Below are positions 1 to 7,791 of a stretch of 55,106 nucleotides of DNA, in pieces. The translations under genes and the position numbers were made by a program. The notes below the pieces were generated by a model. The model ran no database searches. It was not told where the DNA came from and was given only the letters and a program-made list of their open reading frames with translations. Within the stretch, counting starts at the first letter, position 1. Each line of letters begins with the position of its first letter. The stretch is from Secundilactobacillus malefermentans DSM 5705 = KCTC 3548. GTDB taxonomy: Bacteria > Bacillota > Bacilli > Lactobacillales > Lactobacillaceae. The DNA lies in the NCBI RefSeq assembly GCF_001436395.1, contig NZ_AZGJ01000009.1, positions 1-55,106 on the forward strand, read 5' to 3'.

Positions 1-19
1 TTCTCTTGACTAATCGTAG

Positions 20-41
20 AAAAGACGCAAAGGCGCCTTTT
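20..41 (-). terminator. Intrinsic terminator after ccpA
   Basis: A 9-bp inverted repeat with one mismatch and a 4-base loop (arms at 20-28 and 33-41) begins six bases beyond the ccpA stop. It is followed on the minus strand by a T-containing stretch. The flanking A and T runs could let it work in both directions, but nothing is visible to the left. Confidence 0.55.
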
Positions 42-46
42 TAAAA

Positions 47-1048
47 TTACTTAGTAGATTGTCGTTTCATTAAACCGTATGGAAGCACAACGTTGTTTTC
101 TTCAACTTCGTCATTTTCCATCAATTTGGTAAGGAGACGCATCGCTACCGCACCAATATCGTAAAGTGGTTGGGTAATTGAAGAAAGCTTTGGACGAACA
201 AGTTCAGTCAATTTCGTATCATTACTCGTCACAATCTCAAATTTATTTGGAACGTCGATTCCGGCATCCGTCAAACCATTTAACACACCTGCAGCTAATT
301 CATCATCGCCAACAAAAGCAGAATCAGCATTAGCAGCAAGTAATGCAGGTTCTAACGATTGACCTGCCTGATATGAATAATCTGTTTCAAAAACTAGGCT
401 TTCGTCAAAATCAATGCCAGCACCTGCCAAAGCCTGTTTGTACCCCTTTAGACGATACTGACTGTTAATTGCCTGGTCCATTGGTCCGGACACAAATGCC
501 ACCCGTTTACTTCCGCGATCAATTAGATTCTTGACTGCTTCCTTAACGGCTGCAACATAGTCAATATTGACACTAGGAGTCTTTCCAGTGTCATCAACAG
601 AACCTGCCAAAACAACGGGTGCCTTTGAGCGTTCAAATTCCTTGCGTAAGTCGTCGGTAATTTCATTACCCATAAAGATAATGCCATCAACCTGCTTCGC
701 CATTAAAGTGTTTAGCACCTGTACTTCTTTTCGACCATTTTCATCCGAATTGGCCAAAATAATATTGTATTTATACATCATTGCAATATCATCAATCCCT
801 CGTGCTAACGAAGAAAAGTAGACGTTGGTGACATCTGGAATGATGACCCCTACTGTGGTTGTTTTTTTGCTTGCTAAGCCTCGTGCAACAGCATTTGGTC
901 GGTAATCTAATCGATCAATTACCTCCAAAACTTTTTTGCGTGTTGCTGGTTTAACATTGGGATTCCCGTTGACCACACGAGAAACTGTTGCCATTGATAC
1001 GGCAGCTTCCCGGGCCACGTCATAAATAGTTACAGTTTGTTTGTCCAT
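47..1048 (-). CDS. ccpA: Catabolite control protein A (LacI/GalR family)
   Basis: Global regulator of carbon catabolite repression; with HPr-Ser46-P it binds cre operators. At 333 aa it has the usual CcpA length. Residues about 6-50 form the LacI-type helix-turn-helix (TIYDVAREAAVSMATVSRVV), followed by a hinge with the minor-groove segment RPNAVARGLA and a periplasmic-binding-like core from about residue 60. The tail GLMKRQSTK is typical of CcpA rather than of sugar-specific repressors. The ATG has AAGAAAGGG upstream. It is divergent from pepQ, the usual lactobacillar arrangement. A cre palindrome just upstream of its -35 box suggests autoregulation. Confidence 0.96.
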   Translation of the reverse strand: MDKQTVTIYDVAREAAVSMATVSRVVNGNPNVKPATRKKVLEVIDRLDYRPNAVARGLASKKTTTVGVIIPDVTNVYFSSLARGIDDIAMMYKYNIILANSDENGRKEVQVLNTLMAKQVDGIIFMGNEITDDLRKEFERSKAPVVLAGSVDDTGKTPSVNIDYVAAVKEAVKNLIDRGSKRVAFVSGPMDQAINSQYRLKGYKQALAGAGIDFDESLVFETDYSYQAGQSLEPALLAANADSAFVGDDELAAGVLNGLTDAGIDVPNKFEIVTSNDTKLTELVRPKLSSITQPLYDIGAVAMRLLTKLMENDEVEENNVVLPYGLMKRQSTK

Positions 1049-1109
1049 CGTGATAGCCCTTTCTTAACTAGTATTATACGTTTTCATAAATTTTTTCACT
1101 AACTTGAAC

Positions 1110-1138
1110 AATATAGCAAACAATGAAAACAATTGCAA
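1110..1138 (-). promoter_or_regulatory. ccpA promoter
   Basis: Read on the minus strand there is TTGCAA (1133-1138), a 17-base spacer and TATATT (1110-1115). The cre palindrome at 1141-1154 ends two bases upstream of the -35 box. A second, weaker cre-like sequence (TGAAAACAATTGCA, 1124-1137) overlaps the -35 and spacer. Confidence 0.6.
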
Positions 1139-1140
1139 AT

Positions 1141-1154
1141 TGAAAACGTTTTCA
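1141..1154. promoter_or_regulatory. cre operator (CcpA binding site)
   Basis: TGAAAACGTTTTCA is a perfect 14-bp palindrome and fits the cre consensus TGWAANCGNTNWCA throughout. It lies between the divergent ccpA and pepQ genes, abutting the ccpA -35 box and about 60 bases upstream of the pepQ -10. That position suits autoregulation of ccpA; an effect on pepQ is possible. Confidence 0.85.
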
Positions 1155-1189
1155 TTAAGATGATAACCCTTAATTGTTAAATGTTCAAG

Positions 1190-1239
1190 CTTAACTACAT
1201 ATCTGCCTATGCTATAATGTAAGCAATTCTATAGAGGTG
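1190..1239 (+). promoter_or_regulatory. pepQ promoter and ribosome-binding site
   Basis: A consensus -10 TATAAT at 1213-1218 follows a weak -35 region near 1190-1196. AGAGGTG at 1233-1239 lies five bases before the pepQ ATG. Confidence 0.55.
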
Positions 1240-1244
1240 ATTAG

Positions 1245-2342
1245 ATGTCAAAATTAACACAGATTCAAAAATGGTCAGACGAGCAACACGCTGACCTTGT
1301 TTATGTAAGTGATCCAAAAACGATTCAGTATCTAACTGGATTCTACAGTGATCCTGTTGAACGGGTTCTTGCCCTTATTGTTTTTCCTAATCAGGATCCC
1401 TTTATGTTTGCTCCAGCTCTCGAAGTTGAGGCAATCAAGGATACAGGCTTTAAGTATCCAGTATATGGTTATTTAGATCATGAGAATCCATGGCAACAAA
1501 TTGCAGCACAAGTTTCCAAGCGACAGCCCAATGTGCACACAGTTGGGTTGGAAAAGAATCATTTGTCAGTAGATCGTCTAGATTCTCTTAAATCTATTTT
1601 TTCAGATGCAACCTTTGATTTAAATATCTCACCTTTCTTTGAAAAAATGCGTCTTATCAAGTCGGATGACGAAATTGAAAAATTAGATATTGCCGGAAAA
1701 TGGGCTGATTTTGCATTCGAAAGAGGATTCGAGGCCGTTAAAGCTGGCAGAACCGAGCAACAAGTGGCTGCCGAACTTGAATACGCATTGATGCAAAAAG
1801 GAATCATGGAAATGAGCTTTGACACCCTCGTTCAAGCTGGAGCTCACGCGGCTGAACCACACGGTGCAACGAATGGCACTAAATTTAAAAATAACGAATT
1901 AATCCTATTTGACCTAGGAACGGTCTGGGATGGATACATTAGCGATGCCTCAAGAACTGTTGCACTTGGTAAGCCAACCGAAAAGCAGTTAGATATTTAT
2001 AACGTTTGCTTAGAAGCACAGCTTGCTGCCCAAGATGCAGCAAAGCCAGGTATAACCGCTGCATCTCTTGATAAAATTGCGCGAGATATTATTTCGAAGG
2101 CCGGTTATGGCGACTACTTCATTCACCGTTTAGGACATGGCATGGGAATGAGCGAGCATGAATTTCCTTCAATTATGGAAGGAAATGACCTTGTTCTTGA
2201 ACCTGGTATGTGTTTCTCGATTGAACCAGGTATTTATATTCCTGGAGTTGCTGGTGTTCGAATTGAGGATTGTATTCATATTACCGAAAATGGAAACAAA
2301 CCATTTACACACACTCCTAAGAAATTAAATTACGTTGGGTAA
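1245..2342 (+). CDS. pepQ: Xaa-Pro dipeptidase, M24 metallopeptidase
   Basis: Cytoplasmic prolidase that releases proline from Xaa-Pro dipeptides at the end of casein-type peptide degradation. The 365-aa protein has a creatinase-like N-terminal domain (about 1-130) and a pita-bread catalytic domain. All five dinuclear-metal ligands of M24 enzymes are visible: D223 and D234 in the LFDLGTVWDGYISDASRTV segment, H298 in GHGMGMSEHEFP, E327 in SIEPGIY and E341 in RIEDC. The start is set by AGAGGTG five bases upstream. It is divergent from ccpA and closed by a strong terminator. Confidence 0.95.
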   Translation: MSKLTQIQKWSDEQHADLVYVSDPKTIQYLTGFYSDPVERVLALIVFPNQDPFMFAPALEVEAIKDTGFKYPVYGYLDHENPWQQIAAQVSKRQPNVHTVGLEKNHLSVDRLDSLKSIFSDATFDLNISPFFEKMRLIKSDDEIEKLDIAGKWADFAFERGFEAVKAGRTEQQVAAELEYALMQKGIMEMSFDTLVQAGAHAAEPHGATNGTKFKNNELILFDLGTVWDGYISDASRTVALGKPTEKQLDIYNVCLEAQLAAQDAAKPGITAASLDKIARDIISKAGYGDYFIHRLGHGMGMSEHEFPSIMEGNDLVLEPGMCFSIEPGIYIPGVAGVRIEDCIHITENGNKPFTHTPKKLNYVG

Positions 2343-2350
2343 TCAAAAAA

Positions 2351-2377
2351 AGTTTGACATCATGTTGATGTCAAACT
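2351..2377. terminator. Bidirectional terminator between pepQ and the YtxH gene
   Basis: A perfect 12-bp stem (2351-2362 with 2366-2377, loop TGT) is flanked by A and T runs on both sides. It can end pepQ on plus and the converging DUF948-YtxH transcript on minus. Confidence 0.9.
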
Positions 2378-2381
2378 TTTT

Positions 2382-2747
2382 TTATTTGTCCGTATTTGGG
2401 TTAAATGTTACAGTTTCAGTACCCTCATCATCGTTTCCCGTTTGGTCTTGAATTAAATCATCACTACTCAGCACGATATCGTCGTTTTCTTCAGTATCTT
2501 CTTCATCAGAATATGTTTCTGTATCTGAAGAATTTGCTTTATGATCATTCCAAGCATCCTTTAAATCATCCAAGACGTCATTTGCATAAAACGCATAATC
2601 TACCGCTCGGTCACGGACAATATCTGCCTTGTCCAAGATATCCTCACGAACGGCACGTTGACCGTCTTCATCGAGTGACCGATATTTTGAATACGCAATT
2701 CCCGCACCAGCTACTAATAGCCCTAAAAATAATCCTTTTTTTGCCAT
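2382..2747 (-). CDS. YtxH-like small membrane-anchored protein
   Basis: A protein of 121 aa with one hydrophobic N-terminal segment (GLFLGLLVAGAGIAYS, about residues 5-20), a short charged helical stretch, and then a very acidic, low-complexity tail rich in Asp, Glu, Ser and Thr. This matches the YtxH family of general-stress or envelope-associated proteins by organisation only; no catalytic motif is seen. I chose the ATG at 2747 (MAKKG) because TTGGA is nine bases upstream; an ATG at 2756 would leave no spacing. It follows the DUF948 gene by 18 bases, as ytxG/ytxH do in bacilli. Function unknown. Confidence 0.65.
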   Translation of the reverse strand: MAKKGLFLGLLVAGAGIAYSKYRSLDEDGQRAVREDILDKADIVRDRAVDYAFYANDVLDDLKDAWNDHKANSSDTETYSDEEDTEENDDIVLSSDDLIQDQTGNDDEGTETVTFNPNTDK

Positions 2748-2765
2748 TTTAATCATTCCAATCGT

Positions 2766-3173
2766 TTAGTTTTGTTTCTTGTGTCGATTCAAGTAAAGAC
2801 CGAAAGCGGTGGCACCAATTTTGGTAAGAAGTGAATTTCCACGATTCCCTTTGTGCGAACCTGAAACTCGGTCAGTTAACTTACGAGTTGCCTCATTTAA
2901 GTCGGAAACACTCTGGCCCAAATCTCCAGCTGCTTGAAATACCGGATCAACTTTTACAGATTTCTCGCCAACATCTTCTAACAATTCATTCGCATTCGCC
3001 ATTAAATTCTCTGCTTGATGTGATAGAACATCCACATCACCCGTCAGCGTTTTAACACTTTTATTAACCTCACCTAGCGTTTTGGTCATCCTCATCAAGA
3101 AAATTCCAATAAAAATGACTAAAATTAAAAATGCTACTGCTGCAATTAATCCAGCAACCTGTCCACCCGTCAT
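2766..3173 (-). CDS. DUF948 (YtxG-like) membrane protein
   Basis: About 135 aa. An N-terminal transmembrane segment (residues about 7-27) is followed by a predicted coiled coil with heptad-like leucines and valines, and then a basic tail ending NRHKKQN. This is the DUF948 architecture. The frame also reads from a GTG at 3176, but AAGGAGG sits seven bases from the ATG at 3173, so that is the better start. It is first in a two-gene operon with the YtxH-like gene and has its own promoter. It probably acts at the cell envelope; no biochemical role can be read from the sequence. Confidence 0.7.
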   Translation of the reverse strand: MTGGQVAGLIAAVAFLILVIFIGIFLMRMTKTLGEVNKSVKTLTGDVDVLSHQAENLMANANELLEDVGEKSVKVDPVFQAAGDLGQSVSDLNEATRKLTDRVSGSHKGNRGNSLLTKIGATAFGLYLNRHKKQN

Positions 3174-3208
3174 CACGAGGCCTCCTTCTGATACCGATTT
3201 ATACCATT

Positions 3209-3237
3209 AGCATAGCATTTACAGCGTTTACACGCAA
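3209..3237 (-). promoter_or_regulatory. Promoter of the DUF948-YtxH operon
   Basis: On minus: TTGCGT (3232-3237), 17 bases, TATGCT (3209-3214), about 35 bases from the start codon. Confidence 0.45.
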
Positions 3238-3283
3238 TATAAATGGACATCAATTTAAGTTGTGCAAAAATACCATAGCATCT

Positions 3284-3311
3284 TTGAAACTTGCGTCATT
3301 TTTGCTACACT
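3284..3311 (+). promoter_or_regulatory. mscS promoter
   Basis: TTGAAA (3284-3289), 16 bases, then TACACT (3306-3311) preceded by TGC, giving an extended -10. It lies about 30 bases upstream of the mscS start. Confidence 0.5.
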
Positions 3312-3344
3312 TATTTTAACATTGAATAGATTGGAAGTTTAACC

Positions 3345-4226
3345 ATGAAACTAGAATTTTTAGAATTTCACCTTTTATCATCGTCTCTTCAGCATCTGTG
3401 GTCCAAGTTTATTGAACATTATGATTGGGAAAAATTGCTCAATACCGTTACGAGTCGCTTATTCCAATTTATCTTACTTTCAATCTTGTTCCTCATCATC
3501 CGTTGGGTGGGAAAGGCCATCATTCAAAAAGCTTTCAATAAATATCGCGATTCCAAACTTGCGACAGTCAGTGCTAATAGAACTGATACCATCCATTCCC
3601 TTGTACTAAATATCTTTACTTACATTATTTTGTTCTTTTGGATATACGCTTTGCTGACTTTAATGGGGGTTCCAGTTGGAACGCTAATTGCTGGCGCTGG
3701 AATATTCAGTTTAGCATTAGGCCTTGGTGCACAAGGCTTCGTTTCCGATATTGTAACAGGATTTTTTATCCTACTTGAGCAGCAGCTTGATGTTGGGGAT
3801 GCTGTAAAAATTAATGCGATTGAAGGAACTGTTACCGCAATCGGATTACGGACAACTCAGATAACCAGCTATGATGGCACCCTCAATTTCATTCCGAACC
3901 GAAATATTCAAATTGTTAGTAATCTCTCTCGAAACGCCATGCGGGCTTTGATTGAAATTAAAGTCAACCCCAACACGCCAATCGATGATATCACCAAAAT
4001 AATCAAGGAAGTTAACGAGCAGCTGACACCAAAATTCCCCGAAATCACAAAGGGGCCGACCTATCTTGGAACTTCGATTTCAGCAGATGGCCATTTGGCG
4101 CTACAAGTCATTGTGTACACAACTCCTGGAGAACAGTTCACAGTTCAAAGAGCGTTTCTTTCCGCCTATCTTCGTGCTATCAGAGAAGCTGGCATTTCAC
4201 TACCAACAATATATCCAGGTAAATAA
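3345..4226 (+). CDS. mscS: Small-conductance mechanosensitive channel, MscS family
   Basis: Tension-gated channel that vents solutes on hypo-osmotic shock. The 293-aa protein has three hydrophobic segments (about 38-57, 86-108, 113-145). The third carries the Gly/Ala-rich pore-lining helix of MscS (LIAGAGIFSLALGLGAQGF), followed by the beta-domain segment LEQQLDVGDAVKINAIEGTV. A cytoplasmic alpha/beta domain follows. It is closest in size to Bacillus YkuT. GGAAG lies eight bases before the ATG. It is a single gene with its own promoter, converging on cbpB through a shared terminator. Confidence 0.92.
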   Translation: MKLEFLEFHLLSSSLQHLWSKFIEHYDWEKLLNTVTSRLFQFILLSILFLIIRWVGKAIIQKAFNKYRDSKLATVSANRTDTIHSLVLNIFTYIILFFWIYALLTLMGVPVGTLIAGAGIFSLALGLGAQGFVSDIVTGFFILLEQQLDVGDAVKINAIEGTVTAIGLRTTQITSYDGTLNFIPNRNIQIVSNLSRNAMRALIEIKVNPNTPIDDITKIIKEVNEQLTPKFPEITKGPTYLGTSISADGHLALQVIVYTTPGEQFTVQRAFLSAYLRAIREAGISLPTIYPGK

Positions 4227-4271
4227 AGAAGGTTTGGAGGTGCACTTTAGCCCCCTAAACCTTCTTTATTT
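4221..4271. terminator. Bidirectional terminator between mscS and cbpB
   Basis: A perfect 15-bp stem (4221-4235 with 4257-4271) begins within the last codons of mscS and contains the cbpB stop codon on the other strand. It is therefore shared by two convergent genes with almost no spacer. Confidence 0.8.
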
Positions 4272-4739
4272 GTCCGCATTTTCGCTAACTTGAAAATAGT
4301 CTTCCAAATTATGTGCTAAAAAGTTGACTCGTTTCAAAATTTCTCGTCTTGTAATGATACCTGTAAAAATACGGTCTTCATTTACGACCGGTAAAAATGG
4401 TTCATTAATTAGTCGATTGAGAACCTGTTCTAAATCATTAGGATCTTCGACTACTGCAACATCACTTTCCATGATTTCACTAACTGGAATCTTCATCAAT
4501 CGATCCGGATTCATTCGATCACTTTCCATCATTTGCTTAGTTACCATTGCAAGAGAAACGAAACCACAAAACTGCTCTTTATTATTTAAAACTGGAATTT
4601 TGGAATAACCAGTTTGGGTTAAAACGAGTAGTGCATGGTAACAATTATTGGTATCCGAAACATTTGCCACGACATCACCAGGGATAATATAGCTATCCTT
4701 CGACATTCTTAATAGCGTTTCAACTGCCTTATCTAACAT
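4266..4739 (-). CDS. cbpB: Paired CBS-domain protein, c-di-AMP-binding CbpB/DarB type
   Basis: A 157-aa protein made almost only of two CBS domains (about 10-70 and 85-145), without enzyme or transporter parts. That is the layout of CbpB (DarB/YkuL), which binds cyclic di-AMP and in Bacillus and Listeria signals to Rel and pyruvate carboxylase. The first domain has GYSKIPVLN, the second FLPVVNEDRIFTGIITRREIL. I start at the ATG at 4739, six bases after GAGG; the frame extends upstream to a TTG at 4751. It is last in the murI-rdgB-yfcE-cbpB operon, 13 bases after yfcE. Ligand binding is inferred from the family. Confidence 0.85.
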   Translation of the reverse strand: MLDKAVETLLRMSKDSYIIPGDVVANVSDTNNCYHALLVLTQTGYSKIPVLNNKEQFCGFVSLAMVTKQMMESDRMNPDRLMKIPVSEIMESDVAVVEDPNDLEQVLNRLINEPFLPVVNEDRIFTGIITRREILKRVNFLAHNLEDYFQVSENADK

Positions 4740-4752
4740 TCTGCACCTCAAT

Positions 4753-5265
4753 TTAGCGTTTAATAATCGTCTTCAATTCTGGAACCTCTTGACAGGCGCG
4801 GTTGTAAAAATCAACTTTGAAATTCGTATCAGTGACCGTGATCATCGCAAATGTGCCACCAATCCGTGAATATTCTCCCCGAGGAAGCAAGATACTTCCC
4901 GGATTCACAAATAACCGATTATTTTGCCACTCAACCCCAAGTTTGTGGGTATGACCAAATAAAACAATATCAGCATCCACTTCTGCTGCTCTGAGTGCCA
5001 ATCGGTTTAAATCAAAATTCACACCATATTTGTCTCCATGCGTCATATAAACTGTTAATTTACCCACTTTTCGTGACACTTCCTCAGGAAATCCCGTTGC
5101 AAAATCATTGTTTCCCCTCACATAGGAAGTTCCATCAAAAAAAGAATCTGTTGGGGACCCTTCCGAATCACCACAGTGAAAAATCGCATCTGCAGTCATT
5201 TGCGCTTTAATACTATTCAAAATTTCCTGGTCTCCGTGATTATCACTAATAACAAGTATTTTCAT
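4753..5265 (-). CDS. YfcE/MJ0936-family metallophosphoesterase
   Basis: A 170-aa calcineurin-like phosphodiesterase. Metal-binding blocks appear in order: D8 and H10 (SDNHGD), D33 (CGDSEG), N52-N53 (RGNND), H76 (THGDK), H105 and H107 (GHTH). Members cleave model phosphodiesters with Mn2+ or Ni2+; the cellular substrate is unknown. The start at 5265 has GGAGG eight bases upstream, and its A overlaps the TAA of rdgB (TAATG), so translation is probably coupled. This phosphodiesterase-after-rdgB order is common in Firmicutes. Confidence 0.9.
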   Translation of the reverse strand: MKILVISDNHGDQEILNSIKAQMTADAIFHCGDSEGSPTDSFFDGTSYVRGNNDFATGFPEEVSRKVGKLTVYMTHGDKYGVNFDLNRLALRAAEVDADIVLFGHTHKLGVEWQNNRLFVNPGSILLPRGEYSRIGGTFAMITVTDTNFKVDFYNRACQEVPELKTIIKR

Positions 5266-5870
5266 TATTTCTGCCTCCACCAAGAATCAAATTTGGTCAT
5301 TAAATCTACGGTTGCGCGACCTCGATGGCTAATTTCATTTTTCTCAGTTTGACTCATTTGGGCTAACGTTTTCTTCTTCTCTGACACATAAAATAAGGGA
5401 TCATATCCAAATCCGTTGTTTCCTTGCGGCTCTTTTAAAATAATTCCTGCAATTTCTCCGTTACTGACAAGTTTGGACCCGTCTGGCCGCATAAGAACCA
5501 ATGTCGTATGGAACCGGGCCGTTCTTTTCTCCATCGGAATGCCATCCAAATTACGCAACAATTTTTGATTGTTAGCAATATCATCGTGGTCTCCCGCATA
5601 CCTAGCAGAATGGACACCTGGCGCACCGTCTAATGCATCAACAATTAATCCTGAGTCATCGGCAAGGACTGGTAAGTTTGTGTGCTTAGAGACAATCTCA
5701 GCTTTAATCATGGCGTTTTCAAGGAAGGTACTGCCAGTTTCGTTAATTTCTGGTAATTCTTTAACGTCAGCAAGCGTTAATACGTCAATTCCTCGCGGCT
5801 TAAATATTTTTTTGAATTCAGCTGTCTTCCCTTTATTCTTAGTTGCAATTACAAGCTTGTCGTTTTTCAT
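5265..5870 (-). CDS. rdgB: XTP/dITP diphosphatase (RdgB/HAM1 family)
   Basis: House-cleaning pyrophosphatase that hydrolyses dITP, ITP and XTP to monophosphates and keeps deaminated purines out of nucleic acids. The 201-aa protein shows the family blocks ATKNKGK (9-15), ADDSGL (70-75), GFGYDPLF (153-160) and SHRGRA (181-186). GAAGGA lies seven bases before the ATG. It sits 12 bases after murI and overlaps yfcE by one base. Confidence 0.95.
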   Translation of the reverse strand: MKNDKLVIATKNKGKTAEFKKIFKPRGIDVLTLADVKELPEINETGSTFLENAMIKAEIVSKHTNLPVLADDSGLIVDALDGAPGVHSARYAGDHDDIANNQKLLRNLDGIPMEKRTARFHTTLVLMRPDGSKLVSNGEIAGIILKEPQGNNGFGYDPLFYVSEKKKTLAQMSQTEKNEISHRGRATVDLMTKFDSWWRQK

Positions 5871-5882
5871 TCTAAATTCCTT

Positions 5883-6701
5883 CTATTTCAAAGATAGACT
5901 TTCAACTGGAACATGCGTGACGTTCAAATCGTCCATTTCTAACCAGTTACCCGCAATCAACTTAAAGCGGTCCGCTGATCCTGTTGAAAAATAGCGGTCC
6001 GGTAATTCTTTATGCGAAGATTCATTTGCCAAATTAAAATAATCTAGGAGTAATGAAACAGAACTGACCGTTTCCGCCCCAGAATCAATTAATTTAACAT
6101 CAGGACCAACCGCTTCTTGAATAAACGGTTTAAGCAGTGGGTAGTGAGTACACCCCAAAATTAACGTATCAATGTCGGTCCCTTTAAAGTATGCCATAGA
6201 TTCATCAACAATTTGTTTAGCAATTTTAGTTTTATATTCGTTACTTTCCACAATTGGCACAAATTTAGGACACGCCAAGCTAAACACCTTATTCTGCAAA
6301 TCTTTACTCAGAATAGCCTTTTCATACGCATTGCTCTTAATCGTACCTTCAGTTGCGATAACTCCAATCCGATGATTCTTGGTCGCTTTAATTGCTGCAC
6401 GCGACCCAGGCGAAATAACGCCGATTACAGGAATGGGTAATGTCTTCTGTAAATACTCTAGTGCAGCTGATGTAGCTGTATTACAGGCAATAACAAACAT
6501 TTTGATATTTTTTGCCGTTAAAAATTGACCTAATTGTTCAGAAAATTCCCTAACCTGTTCTGCGGGTCTAGGACCATATGGTAAACGGGCTTGATCACCA
6601 ATGAAACAAACTGATTCATAGGGTAATTGACGGAGTGCTTCCTTGACAACGGTCAATCCACCAACGCCTGAATCCATGTATCCAATTGCTTGTGAAGTCA
6701 T
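5883..6701 (-). CDS. murI: Glutamate racemase
   Basis: Converts L- to D-glutamate for peptidoglycan, without a cofactor. The 272-aa protein has the two catalytic cysteines in ACNTATSA (C73) and GCTHYPLL (C184), D10 in the MDSGVGGL block and H186. AGAGGG lies six bases before the start. It is first gene of murI-rdgB-yfcE-cbpB and has a well-formed promoter. Confidence 0.96.
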   Translation of the reverse strand: MTSQAIGYMDSGVGGLTVVKEALRQLPYESVCFIGDQARLPYGPRPAEQVREFSEQLGQFLTAKNIKMFVIACNTATSAALEYLQKTLPIPVIGVISPGSRAAIKATKNHRIGVIATEGTIKSNAYEKAILSKDLQNKVFSLACPKFVPIVESNEYKTKIAKQIVDESMAYFKGTDIDTLILGCTHYPLLKPFIQEAVGPDVKLIDSGAETVSSVSLLLDYFNLANESSHKELPDRYFSTGSADRFKLIAGNWLEMDDLNVTHVPVESLSLK

Positions 6702-6736
6702 AATTAACCCTCTTTTTCGATTTACTTTAAGAATTA

Positions 6737-6765
6737 ATTATCTCTTTTTTTACTGATACTTTCAA
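6737..6765 (-). promoter_or_regulatory. murI operon promoter
   Basis: On minus: TTGAAA (6760-6765), 17 bases, GATAAT (6737-6742), about 35 bases before the murI start. Confidence 0.6.
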
Positions 6766-6796
6766 GTTTTTGAATTTATTAAAGAGCTTGCTTTTC

Positions 6797-6840
6797 TATA
6801 ATAAATGAGTGTAATCTATTATTAATATGAATAAAAAGGA
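6797..6840 (+). promoter_or_regulatory. yslB -10 element and ribosome-binding site
   Basis: A consensus TATAAT at 6797-6802 has no good -35 partner. AAAAGGA ending at 6840 is seven bases before the ATG at 6848, which decides the start in favour of MQTDIY over the upstream ATG at 6827. Confidence 0.45.
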
Positions 6841-6847
6841 TGTTATC

Positions 6848-7366
6848 ATGCAAACTGACATTTATCAGCAATACTTAAATCAAAAAGATCTTTCACCATA
6901 CTTTGGGCAAGCACTCATTCGCGATATTATCTTACCAGACATCTTAGGGGACGATATGAACGACATTTTGTATTTTGAGGGCAAACAACTCGCTAGACGT
7001 TTCCCATTGGCAAACCCAGCAGACGTCATAATCTTCTTTAGCCAAGCAAACTTGGGCACTCTTGCGCAAATTAAGATTAATGCGAAACAAGTCATTTGGA
7101 ATCTCTCAGGTACAGAAGTTCAGCCGCGAGTGGCTAATCCGCAATCATTTATGCTCGAAGCCGGGTTTCTCGCACAGCAATCACAACAACAACTGGGCCT
7201 CTTAGCAGAAGCAGAGGTTAAACTAGAAAAAAAAGGACATTCTGAAAGTGTCCAAATTACAGTTCATGTCGATCCTAAAGATGTGCTTGAACCTGAAACA
7301 ACACCAACTGACAATTTAGAAATTATTGTTTCAGGCACTGAATTTGACGATAAAAAAACGAATTAG
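6848..7366 (+). CDS. yslB: YslB family protein (DUF2507)
   Basis: A 172-aa protein with the DUF2507 signature: FEGKQLARRFPL about residue 44, and LEAGFLAQQ in the second half. The fold is related to V4R ligand-binding domains. The C-terminal 25 residues are acidic and probably disordered. No enzymatic residue is evident and the role is unknown. It is monocistronic, divergent from murI and convergent with trxA across a shared terminator. Confidence 0.8.
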   Translation: MQTDIYQQYLNQKDLSPYFGQALIRDIILPDILGDDMNDILYFEGKQLARRFPLANPADVIIFFSQANLGTLAQIKINAKQVIWNLSGTEVQPRVANPQSFMLEAGFLAQQSQQQLGLLAEAEVKLEKKGHSESVQITVHVDPKDVLEPETTPTDNLEIIVSGTEFDDKKTN

Positions 7367-7391
7367 ACATTTTTGTCTAATTCGTTTTTTT
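7352..7391. terminator. Bidirectional terminator between yslB and trxA
   Basis: A long perfect stem (about 18 bp including the flanking A/T runs, four-T loop at 7370-7373) overlaps the last codons of yslB and ends ten bases from the trxA stop. Confidence 0.9.
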
Positions 7392-7400
7392 TATTATTTA

Positions 7401-7715
7401 TTATACGTATTGATTTAATACTTGTGAAAGCTGGTCCTTTGAATGGTATCCAACGATTGAATCAACCACTTGGCCATCCTTCTTAACTAAAAGAGTTGGA
7501 ATACTCATGATACCAAATTTTTGTGCGGTTTCAGGATTAGCGTCAACGTCCATCTTGTTGAACGTCACCTGTGTACCCATCTCTTCAGCGAGTTTTTCAA
7601 CTACTGGTGATTGCATGCGACAAGGGCCACACCAAGTTGCCCAGAAATCAGTCAAAGTTACGCCCTTTGAAGTATCATTTTCAAATGTTTTATCAGTTGT
7701 TTCTACAACACTCAT
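7401..7715 (-). CDS. trxA: Thioredoxin
   Basis: Cytoplasmic dithiol oxidoreductase of 104 aa, a standard length. It has the active site WCGPC (W28, C29, C32) inside DFWATWCGPCR, and the cis-proline segment SIPTLLV. AAGGAG precedes the ATG by eight bases. Its own promoter lies in the short gap to mutS2. Confidence 0.97.
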   Translation of the reverse strand: MSVVETTDKTFENDTSKGVTLTDFWATWCGPCRMQSPVVEKLAEEMGTQVTFNKMDVDANPETAQKFGIMSIPTLLVKKDGQVVDSIVGYHSKDQLSQVLNQYV

Positions 7716-7748
7716 TTAAGTCACTCCTTCTCTTATTTACAATTAGTA

Positions 7749-7776
7749 AGTGTATCAGATATTTAACTTTTTGCAA
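7749..7776 (-). promoter_or_regulatory. trxA promoter
   Basis: On minus: TTGCAA (7771-7776), 16 bases, TACACT (7749-7754), preceded by TGA. Confidence 0.55.
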
Positions 7777-7791
7777 TTTTTTCGCTTGTCC

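Noticed and set aside
1073-1078. A TATAAT on the minus strand close to ccpA
   Set aside because: Transcription from it would start almost at the Shine-Dalgarno; the TTGCAA/TATATT pair at 1110-1138 is better placed.
2405-2752. A 115-codon open frame on the plus strand opposite the YtxH-like gene
   Set aside because: His/Leu/Pro-rich composition is a by-product of the acidic codons on the other strand; it directly follows the pepQ terminator and has no Shine-Dalgarno.
5569-5994. A 141-codon open frame on the plus strand opposite rdgB and murI
   Set aside because: It spans the junction of two well-supported genes on the other strand and shows no recognisable domain or initiation signal.
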